Of a stretch of DNA of 64,000 nucleotides, positions 26,285-40,574 are shown piece by piece. The stretch spans positions 1,337,521 through 1,401,520 of the forward strand of contig VXAZ01000560.1 in assembly GCA_013399875.1 (NCBI GenBank), read 5' to 3'. Below the pieces are notes generated by a model. That model saw nothing but the letters and a program-made list of their open reading frames with translations, did no database searches and was not told the DNA's origin. This stretch comes from Gymnorhina tibicen (lineage: Eukaryota; Chordata; Aves; Passeriformes; Artamidae). The position numbers and the translations under genes were made by a program. Every line of letters begins with the position of its first letter. Within the stretch, counting starts at the first letter, position 1.

Positions 26285-26605
26285 AAATAAAAGTATTTCC
26301 CTCCTATAGGTGGAACCTAAGACTTTGCCTCCAGCCCTTGATGATGTAAAACAGTCCCGTTTTTTTTCCAGAGTGCTGCTCTCGAGGCTGAGGACTGCAG
26401 GTACCACCTCCCTTGTCTGGCTTTTGGGGGTCCAAAGATCTGCACGCAGATCCTATCGAGGCAAATGAAGACTGTGCACAAAACAGTAAAACAGCCTATA
26501 ATTTTCCAGCTAATTTTAGCAAGAGGATCTCTTCTGTTACGCTTTTTGGTGTATATCACACTAAAAATAGCAGCGAGCGCTGATGTAAGGGAAGAGCAGA
26601 AAGGA

Positions 26606-26613
26606 TGACGTCA
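26606..26613. promoter_or_regulatory. Perfect CRE octamer TGACGTCA
   Basis: A palindromic cAMP-response element consensus lies in intron 6. A CpG-containing octamer of this kind is uncommon in such AT-rich intron sequence. Whether CREB/ATF factors bind it is not shown by the sequence. Confidence 0.5.
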
Positions 26614-27139
26614 GTAGGGCTGTGCTGGAGTGGCGAGGACAAGCAGAGGTGGAGGATGTTGTGGATCTCCTGCTCTTCCCTGAGCAAGGTGGAACCAGAA
26701 TAGAGCTGCAGCCATGCTAGGTGAAGACACTGCTGAGGTTTAAGTTTCTTTGGAGCTGGAAACTGAAAGAACTTAAACATCATCCCTTCTTTAGGCTCTC
26801 TGGGGGGGTCACTGCGTTCACACCGTGAGCTCTGGGGTGGAAGTCACAGAATACCCACTTTGGGTGAACACACAGCTGCTGTCACAGCACACAGACACTC
26901 CTGCAGGTAGGAGATGGCTCTCCAGCCACTCAGCCAAATTGCTACCCGAGCTAACAAGCTGCTAGATGGATTTCTGTGCTTCCCTGTGCTCGCTGACTGC
27001 TGCGGTCAAAGTGTTGGGGCAGCACTTAACTTGAAGGAAAGTAAAGAAAGTAACCGGGGAATGATTTATTCACTGCTTCTGGCAGTGAAAAAGAAAAAAC
27101 ACTAAGAAGCATCCAGCAAAATGATCAGGCAACAGACAA

Positions 27140-27475
27140 AAGAAGTGGTTCTTCCTTATGCAGCACCGAGTAAAACTGGAACTTTCTGCCATGGGATGCT
27201 GTGGAGGCCAAAATAAAGAATGGGTTAAAAGCACATCTCTGAAAGGAAAGTTCACTGGAGGCAGCCAAACACAAAGATGTGAACAGAACCTCTGGCTCAT
27301 GAAACCAAGCTGTTTGCTGCCAAAATCCATGAGGCTGTGCTCTGAAAAGCATCACTGGATGCCTCTCGTGCTGTTGTTATCTTTCCTTAAGTGTCCACCA
27401 CCAGCTCTTGTCAGAAACAGCGGCCTGCGTTAGGTGAGCCTTTGGTCCAGCTGAGAAGAGCCATTTGTTCCTCTC
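27140..27475 (+). mobile_element. Old CR1-type LINE 3' region
   Basis: This is a more diverged CR1-like 3' region in plus orientation. It contains ctgccatgggatgctgtgga and ggccaaaataaagaatgggt, then gtcagaaacagcggcctgcg and tgagcctttggtccagctga. These follow the order of the CR1 lineage common in turtles and crocodilians, whose 3' end reads like a complement of the 20.96-kb copy. The identification rests on remembered family patterns. The left limit is uncertain. Confidence 0.65.
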
Positions 27476-27699
27476 TGTGGGCAGATTTCAGCCAGTTTTT
27501 GTAGGCTGGAATGTGCTGTACCTGGCAGGTGAGAAGCAGGAAAATTGCAGCAGGCATCCAGCACAATGAAATTAAGGAGAATTGCTCCTCACCTGGTGCA
27601 GAAGCAGGGGCACATCTAAAGTCAGTGTGGCAGAAGGTGTGGGAAAGAGATTGGGAAAAACAGATGAGATACAGTCTTCTTCCTGTACCTGGTCCTGTA

Positions 27700-27845
27700 C
27701 CATCTTCTGGAAGTGTCCCAGGCCAGGTTGGACGGGGCTTGGAGCAAGCTGGGATAGTGGAAGGTGTCCCTGCCCATGGCAGGGGGTGGAACAAGATGAG
27801 CTTAAAGGTCCCTTCCAACCCAAACCCTTCAATGATTCTTTAATT
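27700..27845 (+). mobile_element. CR1 LINE 3' end, 5'-truncated
   Basis: This is the typical avian CR1 3' region in plus orientation. It runs from tggaagtgtcccaggccagg through ggtgtccctgcccatggcag and cccttccaacccaaaccc to a tail of ATTCT-type units (aatgattctttaattct). The 5' part of the element is missing, as is usual for CR1. The limits are approximate by a few tens of bases on the left. It lies antisense to NFIA. Confidence 0.93.
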
Positions 27846-29179
27846 CTCCCTGTCTCCTAACACCTTTCCTTGCACCTTTTATCTTTGGGTGAAAATGTTT
27901 CCTTTAAAACAAAGCCTGTTTTCTCCTCTAAAGCCAAGATCAAACATGTGCAGGGAGTACAGTAGCTGCACTGTGTGCTAGGCACTGGCGTGATGGTTGT
28001 ACTGGGAATGTTAATAAACAGTGCCCAGAGCAGAACTTCTGCATAAAAAAAGGGTGTATGTTACATCTCTCCCCCTCTCCCCTGTCTCATGCAATATTTA
28101 CACAGCTGTGCTTTGTAAAAAGTGGAGGGGGGGGTTTATTATTATTTTTTGGTAATTTATTTACCTAAGATAGCCCAGCATCTGTTTTGTGGTGAGCTTC
28201 TTTCACAAAGTTTCACAGTTGCCTTGACTGATGCAAAAGGAGGTCACGCTCCTTACTCAGTGATCTTAAAACCATTTGTTTCAAACACTTAGCCATTCTA
28301 TTTGGCTAATTTCTGTTCTGTTCTGTGTTTTTGGTTTGTCCTCTGCTTGGAAATGTGCATCCCTGGGGGAACCAATCTGGCTAGGTGAGTATTTTAGTTA
28401 TCTGTTTTATAAAATGCAGAAGTGCACAGGAATTTGCAATAATATGCATCATTTACTGGCTCTCAATATGTACTGTATATTGGCTCTGAAGATTACTAAT
28501 ATTTTCCAGCTGCCTCCAAAAAAAAAAAAAGAAAAAGAAAGAGTTCAATGGAGTCTTTGCAGTGGGTCCTTTCCCATGACTGCCTGCACAGGTGATGAAG
28601 ACTTTCCTGTGTCCTGAAGAATTAATAAGCCTGAACGTTTCTATACCAGCAGCATACCACGGGAGATAAAATATTGCTTCTGCTTCCCAAACACATTAGA
28701 AAAAGCGAGTCTGCTGATCTCAACTGCTAAGACAGCACACGAAAGGAATGCAGTCCATTTCCCAACCAAGATCTAATCTATAGGACAGTTTATAGATCCA
28801 AGTAAACATCCTGAATTGGTCCCAGAAGCAAACAAGAAGACTAGTTCAATTTTTGGAAGACAGGTACACTACTTTTAATGTGTTTAAGGCCATCTTGCAA
28901 CTAAACAGCCCCATGCTGCACTATCAGATGATCTTCAAGGATCTCTGGGTCAGAGGAGACCTGTCTGGAGCTCACAAAGATTCAGGTTTGACAGACCCCA
29001 AGTCAGAAAGAAATGCACAGCCACAGTCAACCAGAGGAGCTTCGGTCTTTCAGAGCTCACCTGTGGAAAGAAAGTGTCTGCCTTTATCTCAGTGCCAAGG
29101 AAGGTGGTAGCTTTCACTTGATGCCAGAAGTGAAGCCCAAGCCATATCACTGTCTTTGCTTTAAGTTACATTTCGTGGG

Positions 29180-29357
29180 CTGCTGTGGACAGAGGTTGAG
29201 GACTCCCCATCCCTGGCAGTGCCCAAGGCCAGGCTGGACGGGGCTCTGAGCAACCTGGGACAGTGGAAGGTGTCCCTGCCTGTGGCTGGGGGTGGGCCTG
29301 GATGGGCTTTAGGGTCCCTTCCAAGCCAAACCACGCTGTGATTCTTTGATTCTCTGA
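29180..29357 (+). mobile_element. CR1 LINE 3' end, 5'-truncated
   Basis: This plus-orientation CR1 tail runs from ccccatccctggcagtgccc, through a ggctggacggggctctgagc segment and ggtcccttccaagccaaacc, to the tail attctttgattctctga. It closely parallels the copy 1.5 kb to the left and the one at 43.0 kb. It has no coding capacity. Confidence 0.93.
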
Positions 29358-30974
29358 TCAACAACGGGTGGCAACAAAATGTTGCTTGGCCACCAGCAAC
29401 ATCTGAGGAACGTCAGGCCCATGGATGACCAACACAGCACTGCCATCCCAGGAATCCTGCTCTCATTGGGAAGCATCGTTCCAGCCTTTGTCAGGGAATA
29501 GTTTTCCATGCACAAAATCCTTCCTGTATGTCTGAAAAATGATGCAGGTGATGTGAATTGTGTGTGGTGACAGGAACACCTCAGGTGACCTTATGCTCGT
29601 GGCAGTGCACAGAAGACCTCCTTTCCTCTTGGTCACTGAGGTCAGTGGAAGCAGCAGGTAGGGGTGATGTCAGCACCAGGCCAGTTGAAAACAACTTTAA
29701 TTTGATAACTACAGGAAAATTCTTCCTGCATTTTTGACTCAGAACTCCTACAGCTCCATCTCCATTTTAAAATGATGCATTTCCTGACATCTGGAACTGG
29801 ATGCATGAAGCAAAGCCACAACACTGACTGACCGCCCGACTTCTCCGGGACCATGCTGAAGGGATGTTTCCCTCAGGGGATTACAGCAAAGCTGAGGCAT
29901 GTGCTCCAACACTTGCATGGGATTACTAATTTTATTAAAAATGGAAAGTACAGTTTAGGCTGAATCCCAAGGCCAAGTCTGTTGTGTTGTCCAGTGTCTG
30001 GAAAAAAAATAAAAGGAGCCTTGGAGGGATGTGAAAACATCTAGAACTTTTCAATCTGAGCTGACTTCTCGGTGAGCAGTTCTTCCCCCACCTCCAACTT
30101 CCTTCCTTGATTTTGAGGCAGCACTGCCAGCAGCATGGCATGTTGTCACAGGTCTCATGCTACTACGTGAATTGCCAAAGACAAGCTGAGCTATTGATCC
30201 AGTGGTAATTTGCTGTCAAAATGACTCTGTCTGCAATGGCAAATGAGCAATGTTAATCACTTGACTTGACGAATGCCACTGCAAAAGACTGACAATGCTC
30301 AGAGCACCACCACGGACCTGCTGCAGTTTTCCTGGCTCCATTAAGTTCCTGGTCTTCACTGGCCTTGACCAATCAAGAGTTTAAGTTATCCATTAAGGTG
30401 CGGTTCTGGGAAAGTTCTGTTTAAAATAAACAACAACTTATATTGGTGAGTAACTCATCAGCTATGCAGCAGCCTGATTCTGATTGCCTGGCAGAGAAAC
30501 ACACACATTTTGTGCAGTATCTGATAAAAGATCTATAATGTGCTAACACAAACCTATCATGTAGCACCTGTGACTAACAGATTGTGATATCAAAGTCTTG
30601 ATGCCTAAGTGCTCCTGTAAATGCATTAAACTTTTAGCGGCAGGAACTGTAGACTGCCAGTGACAAGGAGCTGATATGGTATTTCAGCAGAAGTTGATAA
30701 GTGTTATTGCTCTTAGAAGAAAAGAAAAATCTTATGTTCTTGAAAACCACTGGGCAGCTTGTGTTTTGATGGGATACTGTAATGCAGCGAGCAGGGATAT
30801 GGCAACACACGGACTCTAAGGAAAAAAAAAGACGTTTAAGGAAAGCTCTGTATCCTACAACTGCTGGAGCTCCTTGAAGCGTGTTCCCATCACACACTTC
30901 ACTTCAAGCATCTACCTGTTCGCTTGGAGTCAGCTTTTTAGGCTGCTGCATGCACGTGGGGCCTTGTTGAATTC

Positions 30975-31173
30975 CATGTTAAAGAACGAAGTTCCTCCTG
31001 AACATGAGGAACAACTTCTTTCCCGAGCAGGTTGCCCAGAGAGGGTGTGGAGTCTCCCTCACTGGAGATACTCAAGACTGTGCCATGTGCTCTGGGATGA
31101 CCCTGCTTGAGCAGGGAGGTGGGACCAGATGACCCCGCTGTGGTCCCTTCCAACCCGAACCATTCTGTGTGAA
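30975..31173 (+). mobile_element. CR1 LINE 3' end of a different subfamily
   Basis: This plus-orientation CR1 is of the type with gaggaacaacttctttcccg, gcaggttgcccagagagg, gtggagtctccctcactgga and gaccctgcttgagcaggg. It ends in cccttccaacccgaaccatt and ctgtgt. Relative to the family pattern I know it lacks a segment between the ttctttcc and gcaggttgcc motifs. It belongs to a different CR1 subfamily from the neighbouring copies. Confidence 0.92.
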
Positions 31174-32831
31174 ATGTTCCCACTGCCTTAAGATATTAAG
31201 TTCAATGGAGGAAAAAATGGCACCGGCGCCTGCTGGGAGATGTGCTGAGGTGTGTAATGAAGCTGCTGCACGAGGCAGGTACGGGCAGAGCAGCTCTGGG
31301 ACTGCCTGACCTCACGCACTGAGAACCAGAGGGCAATTCAATGTCACATCTGGGAAATACTGAGTAAATACCATTGGCAGGGATCCTGGATGTGGACCTC
31401 CTCCGGTCTAAGGAAGAGTGATGTTACCTAGGCTTTGTCTTTCTTCTATGGGCCTATGAATATCCAAGCAGTGCAGCTCAAGGAAATTAATAAAGATCAT
31501 GAAATTCCTGTGTCTAGTTATGATCCAGTGAAAACTGCCCACTGCAGCAAGTCACTGAAAAGTAGTGCCAGAGAATTATTTGACATCGAATACTCCAGGT
31601 CTGAAGTTGAATGTTTTCCCAGCGAAAAGGGATTATTTTTCTATTCCTTATTTTGTATAATACATGGTTCTCATGTTTTTCATCCTATTTTCTGCAGTCA
31701 GCCCCTTGAATCACTGGCAGCAATGTAGCACAATCGCTGAAAACTTCTCTGGGCTCCGAGTTAGTGCACGACGTCAAGGCCTTTGATGAGCCTGCAGACC
31801 TTTTGCCTGAGGACAGATCAGACACACTCTGCATCGCTGATGGGACACACCACACGTATTTTACCTTCCAGGCAGTGCCAGGCAACAACTGTGCTTAGGG
31901 CATAACGAACACGATCCAGGATCTCCCTTAGACCACTTTCTCTCGAATTTCCAAGATATAATTCCAAACAGACATTGAAAACAAACTCTTGTGGTCATCC
32001 GAACTATGCCTGAATGAGCTTTTCTGATGCATATGGCATAAATAAAAAGTTTCTCAGTAAATATGGAGAAGTTTTCTTGCACGCTGAGGAGAAAGCCCAC
32101 GCCAGATTTAAGAAAAGCATTATTGAAACAAGAGTTTGGACCGGTTGCCTGCCTGCGGTTGTTCCATAACCAGCCATGGGGAGAAGCACGGCACCATTAA
32201 GTTAGGGGTCACTGCCACTGCAAGGGAAATACTCCAAAAAAGATCTCAGCTCCTCAGCTGCATAGAAATTCCTCAGAAACTGTTCTCAGACAGCCCCACA
32301 GATGGTGGCATGGGAACAAGCAGCAGTAGCTCGGGTGGTTTAAAGAGCAATCATGAGGCCAACTTTAATGGCATCACCACAGATGAGTCCAGCAGTCTAA
32401 TGGGGAGCTCTTGAACTTTCTGCAGGTTCATATAAAACTATCAGCATCGTAAGCCCCTGGAACTGTGGATATGTCTGTGAGCCACGCAGTGCAAGTGGTA
32501 TTACTAATTCCTTAAGGTTTCTGCACTGAAAGTCTCGTTTGCTTCCTGGGGTTTTCAAGGTGAAGGCACACAAAGGCCCAGCACGGCGTGACAGGAGTGG
32601 AATGTCCAGGGTGGAGCCGGGGCAAGGGGGTGATCAAGACACGAGCAGGCCCCACCAGTCTTTCAGTGGAAGAAGCACCACAGAGCTCCAGCCATTTTGC
32701 AAAACAAGCTGGTCAAGACCACAACCAAAGCAGAGCTGTTTGTGCCTTCAGATACCTCAAGAAGTGCAAGGAGTACAAACATGTACCTTTCCCGGGATTA
32801 CTGTCCTCTAGGGACTGAACTACCACGTGGA

Positions 32832-32903
32832 AATACAAGTAGAAGATCTAAGAATACAAGTAGAAGATATAAGTAAAGAAACAAGTGGAAGATCTAAGTA
32901 AAG
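32832..32903. repeat. Three-copy tandem repeat, period 21-26
   Basis: Three imperfect units based on acaagtagaagatctaag lie head to tail, the last two with an added taaag. Units differ by one or two substitutions (agatata, aagtgg). It is a small minisatellite in intron 6 with no coding meaning. Confidence 0.85.
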
Positions 32904-35900
32904 AAACCAATAGGATACTCTGAATTTGCATCTTAAACATTTCTTTCTGTGCCGCGCTGTAGGAACACAATGGAACCAGACTTGGCAAATTCCATCCACA
33001 TGCTTCACAAAATGACTGACGGAGCACAATGTGAACATTACTCCTGGACTGGATCAAGAGAACACATTAAAAAAATGCACCAGTGGAATACAGATATACA
33101 TTAACTCAATCTTTGCTTATTATGGAATTAAAAAATGTATACCTGTAATTATGGCTTACCCCTATTACAAGCAGAGCTGCCACAGAACTGAACACGGGCC
33201 AGCTTTGTGCAGGAGTTCAAAGCCAGTGTGATGTTGCCTTATTTTCTTACTAACATCATCTTTATCCTCTCTTGCCCTTCTTCTCAGTTAACAAGAGTTA
33301 TGTACTGAAAGTGCTGAGATAAAGTAATGGTAAGGAGGATACCGCAAAAGGTATTTGAAAAGCAGAAGTAATTTACTACACGTCTGCTTTGTTTTACTTC
33401 CTAAGCCTTCCTGTTGTGAAAGGAAATTCATCTTTTCTGGCAGACTCCAGCCTTTTTAGGTCGGAGAGCTCCCCAGGAGCTTTCGAGTGCAGGTAAATGG
33501 ATGTGAGACTCAAGGAGTACAGTACAAGGAACACGGGATTAATGCTGGGGCTTGCTTCGGCTGTCACGTCTGACGTACAAGGCGAGCGCTGCACCCTCGG
33601 TCGCAGGAAGTGTCTGGGTGTAAAAAACACAAGGCTGAGTCCTTTGCTCACCGCCGCAAGTCTGATATGCCACGGATGGAAAGGTCGTGCTGCTGGTGGG
33701 TGAAGCACGGAGGATCTATGCCCAGCAAAGTCTCGGCATGGGGCAGACGTCAGGGTGCCTCAGCAGGGCGAGTAAAAAGCTCAGAGGAAGGGCTGTGGAT
33801 GGACAATAGGTGCAGCCTGTATCCTGCACGCAGCGGGGACCCCAGGAGTAGGCACGGGGGAAGCATCCACTGCCTAATCTAAATAGCACACAGAGTGGTT
33901 TTGTCCTCTTCTGTTCTCCTGCCAGTTTGCACATATGTTCTGAGCATACAGCCTGCCCTCCAAAGACCACTTGCAGGGGCAATCACAGGGAAGCAAAGCA
34001 GGAAGAAAGTATCCAAAAAGGGAATTTGTTCAAGAGAAAAAAACGGAGACAGATGTAGAGCGACTAGTCACGGCTGGCGGTAAATAACCCTCTGCCTGGA
34101 GTGCTCTCCTTCTCTAGGAGGAGCTCACATATTCCATTCCATATTTCCTTTCTAGGAAGTCAAATCTTTGTTTTCCTGGCATTTGTTCTTTTTCCCCTCC
34201 GTAGGGTCTAAAGCTGTCTTCTCATTTTCCCTTTCTCTTGTACGCTTTGCTCTCTTTGGAGTGCATTTCTCCCATCTCCCTCTCACGCAGACCTGATTTC
34301 CCTGCACGGTCCCAGGCCACACCTTTCACTACCACCCTCTCCCAGTGCCTGTGCCACGAGCACACGTGTGCTTCACACCTGCTCCAGGGTTTGAGTCTCC
34401 CCTCTTTCTCACGTGCACACCTCAAAATTAAGCAGATGCAACACACAGAGACGGAATATTCATCCTCTCACTCCCATAAACCTGTCAAGGCATATAGGCC
34501 AAGAAGCTATCTCTGCATAAATCTAAATCTCCTGTGAGGAAGCAATCTACTCAAAGGCAATAAAGGCAAAGGATGTATTATTATCTTTGGTGTGGATCCT
34601 ACTGGGCTGGGAGGTTGGCTGCTGGCTCCTCTCTGAACTTTCCTTCCCAGCCAGAGCAGCCATCCCACAGACAAGCCTAAGCTTCCTCTCCTTGGTCTGA
34701 TTTCCTCCTCCCGTTGTTTGGCCAGTAACCCAAAGGACAGGGTTTAATTATGGAGTTTGGAAACCTGGCTTGCACTGCTCTGCCAGCACAGGATAAAACT
34801 TCAGCCTGTCTTCTGAAACAGCACCATTCTGCACTGCTGATACCTATGTTATCCCACACAGCACAAAATGAGCCGCAGGGAAGAAATGCCAAGTCAAACA
34901 AAAAGATGGGTTTAGTCTTTAAACTTCCACCGTGAACTTCACTGAGAAGAAAACAAAACACTGAAGCTCAGAGATTATTGTATGCTAAAAACTGTGCCAC
35001 CATTTTGATTGTAGATTAAATAAACGGCAAGGCCCTTCTCTGGAAATAAAGACATCGGAAAGGATGGATCTGAAACTGGTCCAGGCTCCGAAGCTCCCTC
35101 TCAGAGAGGAATGCCGTGGAAAGCCCCCAGCTAAAATGGGATGTTAACACCACTTGTACAGCTTTCAGGTGACCAACTTATTTTCTAGGCAGATGCCCCA
35201 CTGAAACATTTTACACTTCTGGAGGCGAAAGCCCCACGTTAAACACAGAAGGGCACACGTTAGTGTCAGACCCAGGTGTGATGTCTGTGCACAGACCACA
35301 GCAGGATGTGTCCCTCGGGGGAGCACCACTGCTGCCCTGGCAGGGAAGGACATTCCTGTTTTGTCCTTCACCACTGATGAGCTGTGGCTCTTCAGGTAAT
35401 CCCTCTGTCAGCCGTGCTCTTGCAGTGACCCTGTTTTACGGAGGAGCTGAGGCAATGAATTCAGAGGACAGGCTGCTGGAAAGCCACGGCAGAAGCACTG
35501 GGGTGGGGCCGTGTGGATATAGCACAAGGATGGCTTGGAAGCGCATCCCACGTGGGCAGGATAAAGCTCTTTTTCTTCACAGCTGTGACAGTGATAGATG
35601 GCTTGGTGAATCTGAGCTATATCTAGTTGGTACCTGGCTACAGTCCCTGATGCTGCAAGGTGATTTTCTGCCATTTTACAGGCAAGACTAAGCAGAATCT
35701 GGGATTTTTCTATAATAAGTGAGGAAGGTCACGAGGAAGGAAGAACCTTCTCTTGTCTGACTTGTTCTTGCCTTTCTGAGCACCTCAGGAAGTTTGACAT
35801 ACACAGCTGTGCTTCCTCACGATGGGCACCCAGCGGTGCCAAGAGCAGCAGAGGTGCTTTGGAGGTGCAAGGCTTTGGGTACTTCCCTTGCCCAGCTCAG

Positions 35901-37577
35901 CAGCTCAGTGCCACCATCAAGCCAGGACTTGGACGAGCCAGAGGTAATGACCACACGTGGGGAAAACCACCAGAAGTGACAGCAGGATTAATGGCCAACC
36001 TCTGGCTGCTGCGCAAATGGAGAACATTTGTCATCAACAACGAGTACCCCAAACTTTGGGGGGAGCTGTCCCCCAGCCTGACAGGGATGCAGAAGCAGTG
36101 ACCCTGTCAGTTTTTAGCCATCTGTGTGTGCAGAGCAGGTTGTGGTCTCTCCCTTCCAGCGGGCGCTGAGCTTTTGTCCGCGTTTTTGCCGCTGCGCGAG
36201 CAGAGGTTTAGTGCAAGGTGAAGCTCTGCCTTACATCATCTGGAGCCTGGAGCTGATGGAGGGAACAGCCCCTGGCGCCCGTGGAGCAGGACTCCTCAGT
36301 GCAAACACCAGAGCCCTGGGGACGGCAGTGGCAAGGCAGTCACGGGGAGCCTGGCACTTGTCTGCCTGCAGGTCCACCCTCTCCTCCTGCCAAAGTGCCA
36401 CATCTGCAGTCAATAAGGGCCCACAAGCTGGCTCCTCCTCATTAGAGGAGAGAGGGCAGCTGGCAGGGGATCCTCCAAGGGCTCCCAGGCACAGGAATCA
36501 GTCTCCTCCCAGTCTGGAATAGCCCAAATTTGGTGACTTTCTGGGCATGCTGTAAAGGACAGCTGTTTGACAGGGTCTCCAGAGAAAGCTGTGGGTATGT
36601 TTCCTACATGATGAAGGATATAGGTGGCTGGCCATGTGCCCACAGAACTGATTTTAATGCTGTGCAGGTCGAATTTACTTTTCTGTGCTGTATAGTTCAT
36701 TATACACAGTGCCCTGGACAAGCATGTGTTTCTTCCAAACAAACCAAAACCCATACTATTTTAAATCCAGATAAACAAGAAGGAAAAAAAGTACATATTG
36801 CAAAAGATCCTTTGCACTTTTAGAGGACCTTCTCAAACCCTGGGAGGCACTGCTTGCCTTCTTCTAACGAGTTCTGTTATTTTTATTGGCAATAAATACT
36901 TGATTATTTAGCTGTAAGCAACACTGAGGCATTAACTTCACCCATGCACGTAGCACTGACCCAGAAAAATATTTCCAATAGTATTAAGCACCCAGATGAT
37001 CTCAGGATAAGTGATCAATGGACAGTAAAGTATGTAACATAACATAACCCAAAAAAATGATCAACAGGAAAGATCACACACAAAAATTAACTGAGAAGAG
37101 GCCAAAGAGCTGCTTCCTCAGCGTTCTGAAGTGTAACACCCAGTGATATCTATTTTGATATGAAGCCTCCAATCACACTTCACAGCATTACAGATTAATA
37201 AAACAACTCCTTCTGTAAGTCTCTTAAAAGTCATTACTGAGTGATCTCAAGTGTTGTATAATCCTTGAAAAGTCCTTCTACCTTATATAAGTTTAGGGAT
37301 ATTTATTTAAGCAGCACAACTGATGGAGCACAGCCCAGACAGGTACTACTTTTTACTAGAAAAAACTATCCCAGAAAAGAATCTGGACATTTTGACAGAA
37401 AAAAAACCCGCCTATCTTCTGCTGCATTATTTAAATACTTCAGATATTTGGCCAAAAACACAGAAGTGACACACTGCAGAAACATTCACAGCTGCAGGAG
37501 CAGTAAAACCACTACCATGTTTTCATTAGACCGTTTTCTCGGAAGTGACGAGATGTCTAGAGCTGGTCACCTCTCTA

Positions 37578-40154
<2,577 letters not shown>

Positions 40155-40272
40155 CTGGTAGAGGATGTGCTAGGTAAAGACCTCCTCATCGCTCCTGGGC
40201 TCATGCTGTAGTATGAAGAACTTTCCAAATCTGAGAGGGAGAAATTAGGGCCTGTTCCTGCAGCTATCGGTG
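40155..40272 (-). CDS. NFIA: NFIA exon 5 (internal coding exon)
   Basis: This NFIA exon has 118 bases. The acceptor on the minus strand is ttgtttccccag. CA completes a threonine codon begun in exon 4, followed by [19 protein letters not shown], then [19 protein letters not shown]. The final AG starts a serine codon completed by exon 6. The donor is GTAATT, which has T instead of G at intron position 5 and is the weakest of the four donors here. The residues match vertebrate NFIA throughout. The segment is serine-rich and probably disordered, just downstream of the DNA-binding domain. A long ATT microsatellite begins 233 bases upstream of the acceptor, inside intron 4. Confidence 0.97.
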
Positions 40273-40503
40273 CTGGGGAAACAAAAGAGATTGCAGTCAG
40301 TAAGTCATGTGAACATGGCATGAATTGCACTTCAAAATCACTTTCTTCTTCCTCGTGAGTGTGTTTAGTTTCACGATGGGAACAGGTGGGATGTGGAAAT
40401 GAGGAAATGCTAATGGTACCTGGCATTGCAATCAAGAAGATGGAAATTTTATCAAGAATACAATGTTCCATGACATAGACTCTCTCTTACGTTCCTCCAA
40501 AGA

Positions 40504-40504
<1 letters not shown>

Positions 40505-40566
<62 letters not shown>

Positions 40567-40574
40567 TACTATTT
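40505..40574. repeat. ATT microsatellite
   Basis: This is a (ATT)n tract of about 23 units, pure for about 19 units and then interrupted by two ACT variants at its right end. It lies in intron 4, 233 bases upstream of the exon 5 acceptor (A/T-only on both strands). It is a likely length polymorphism. Confidence 0.97.

Noticed and set aside
34085..34190. Possible ancient L2 LINE tail (ctgcctggagtgctctccttc)
   Set aside because: Only about 20 bases resemble the L2 3' region and the rest does not continue the pattern.
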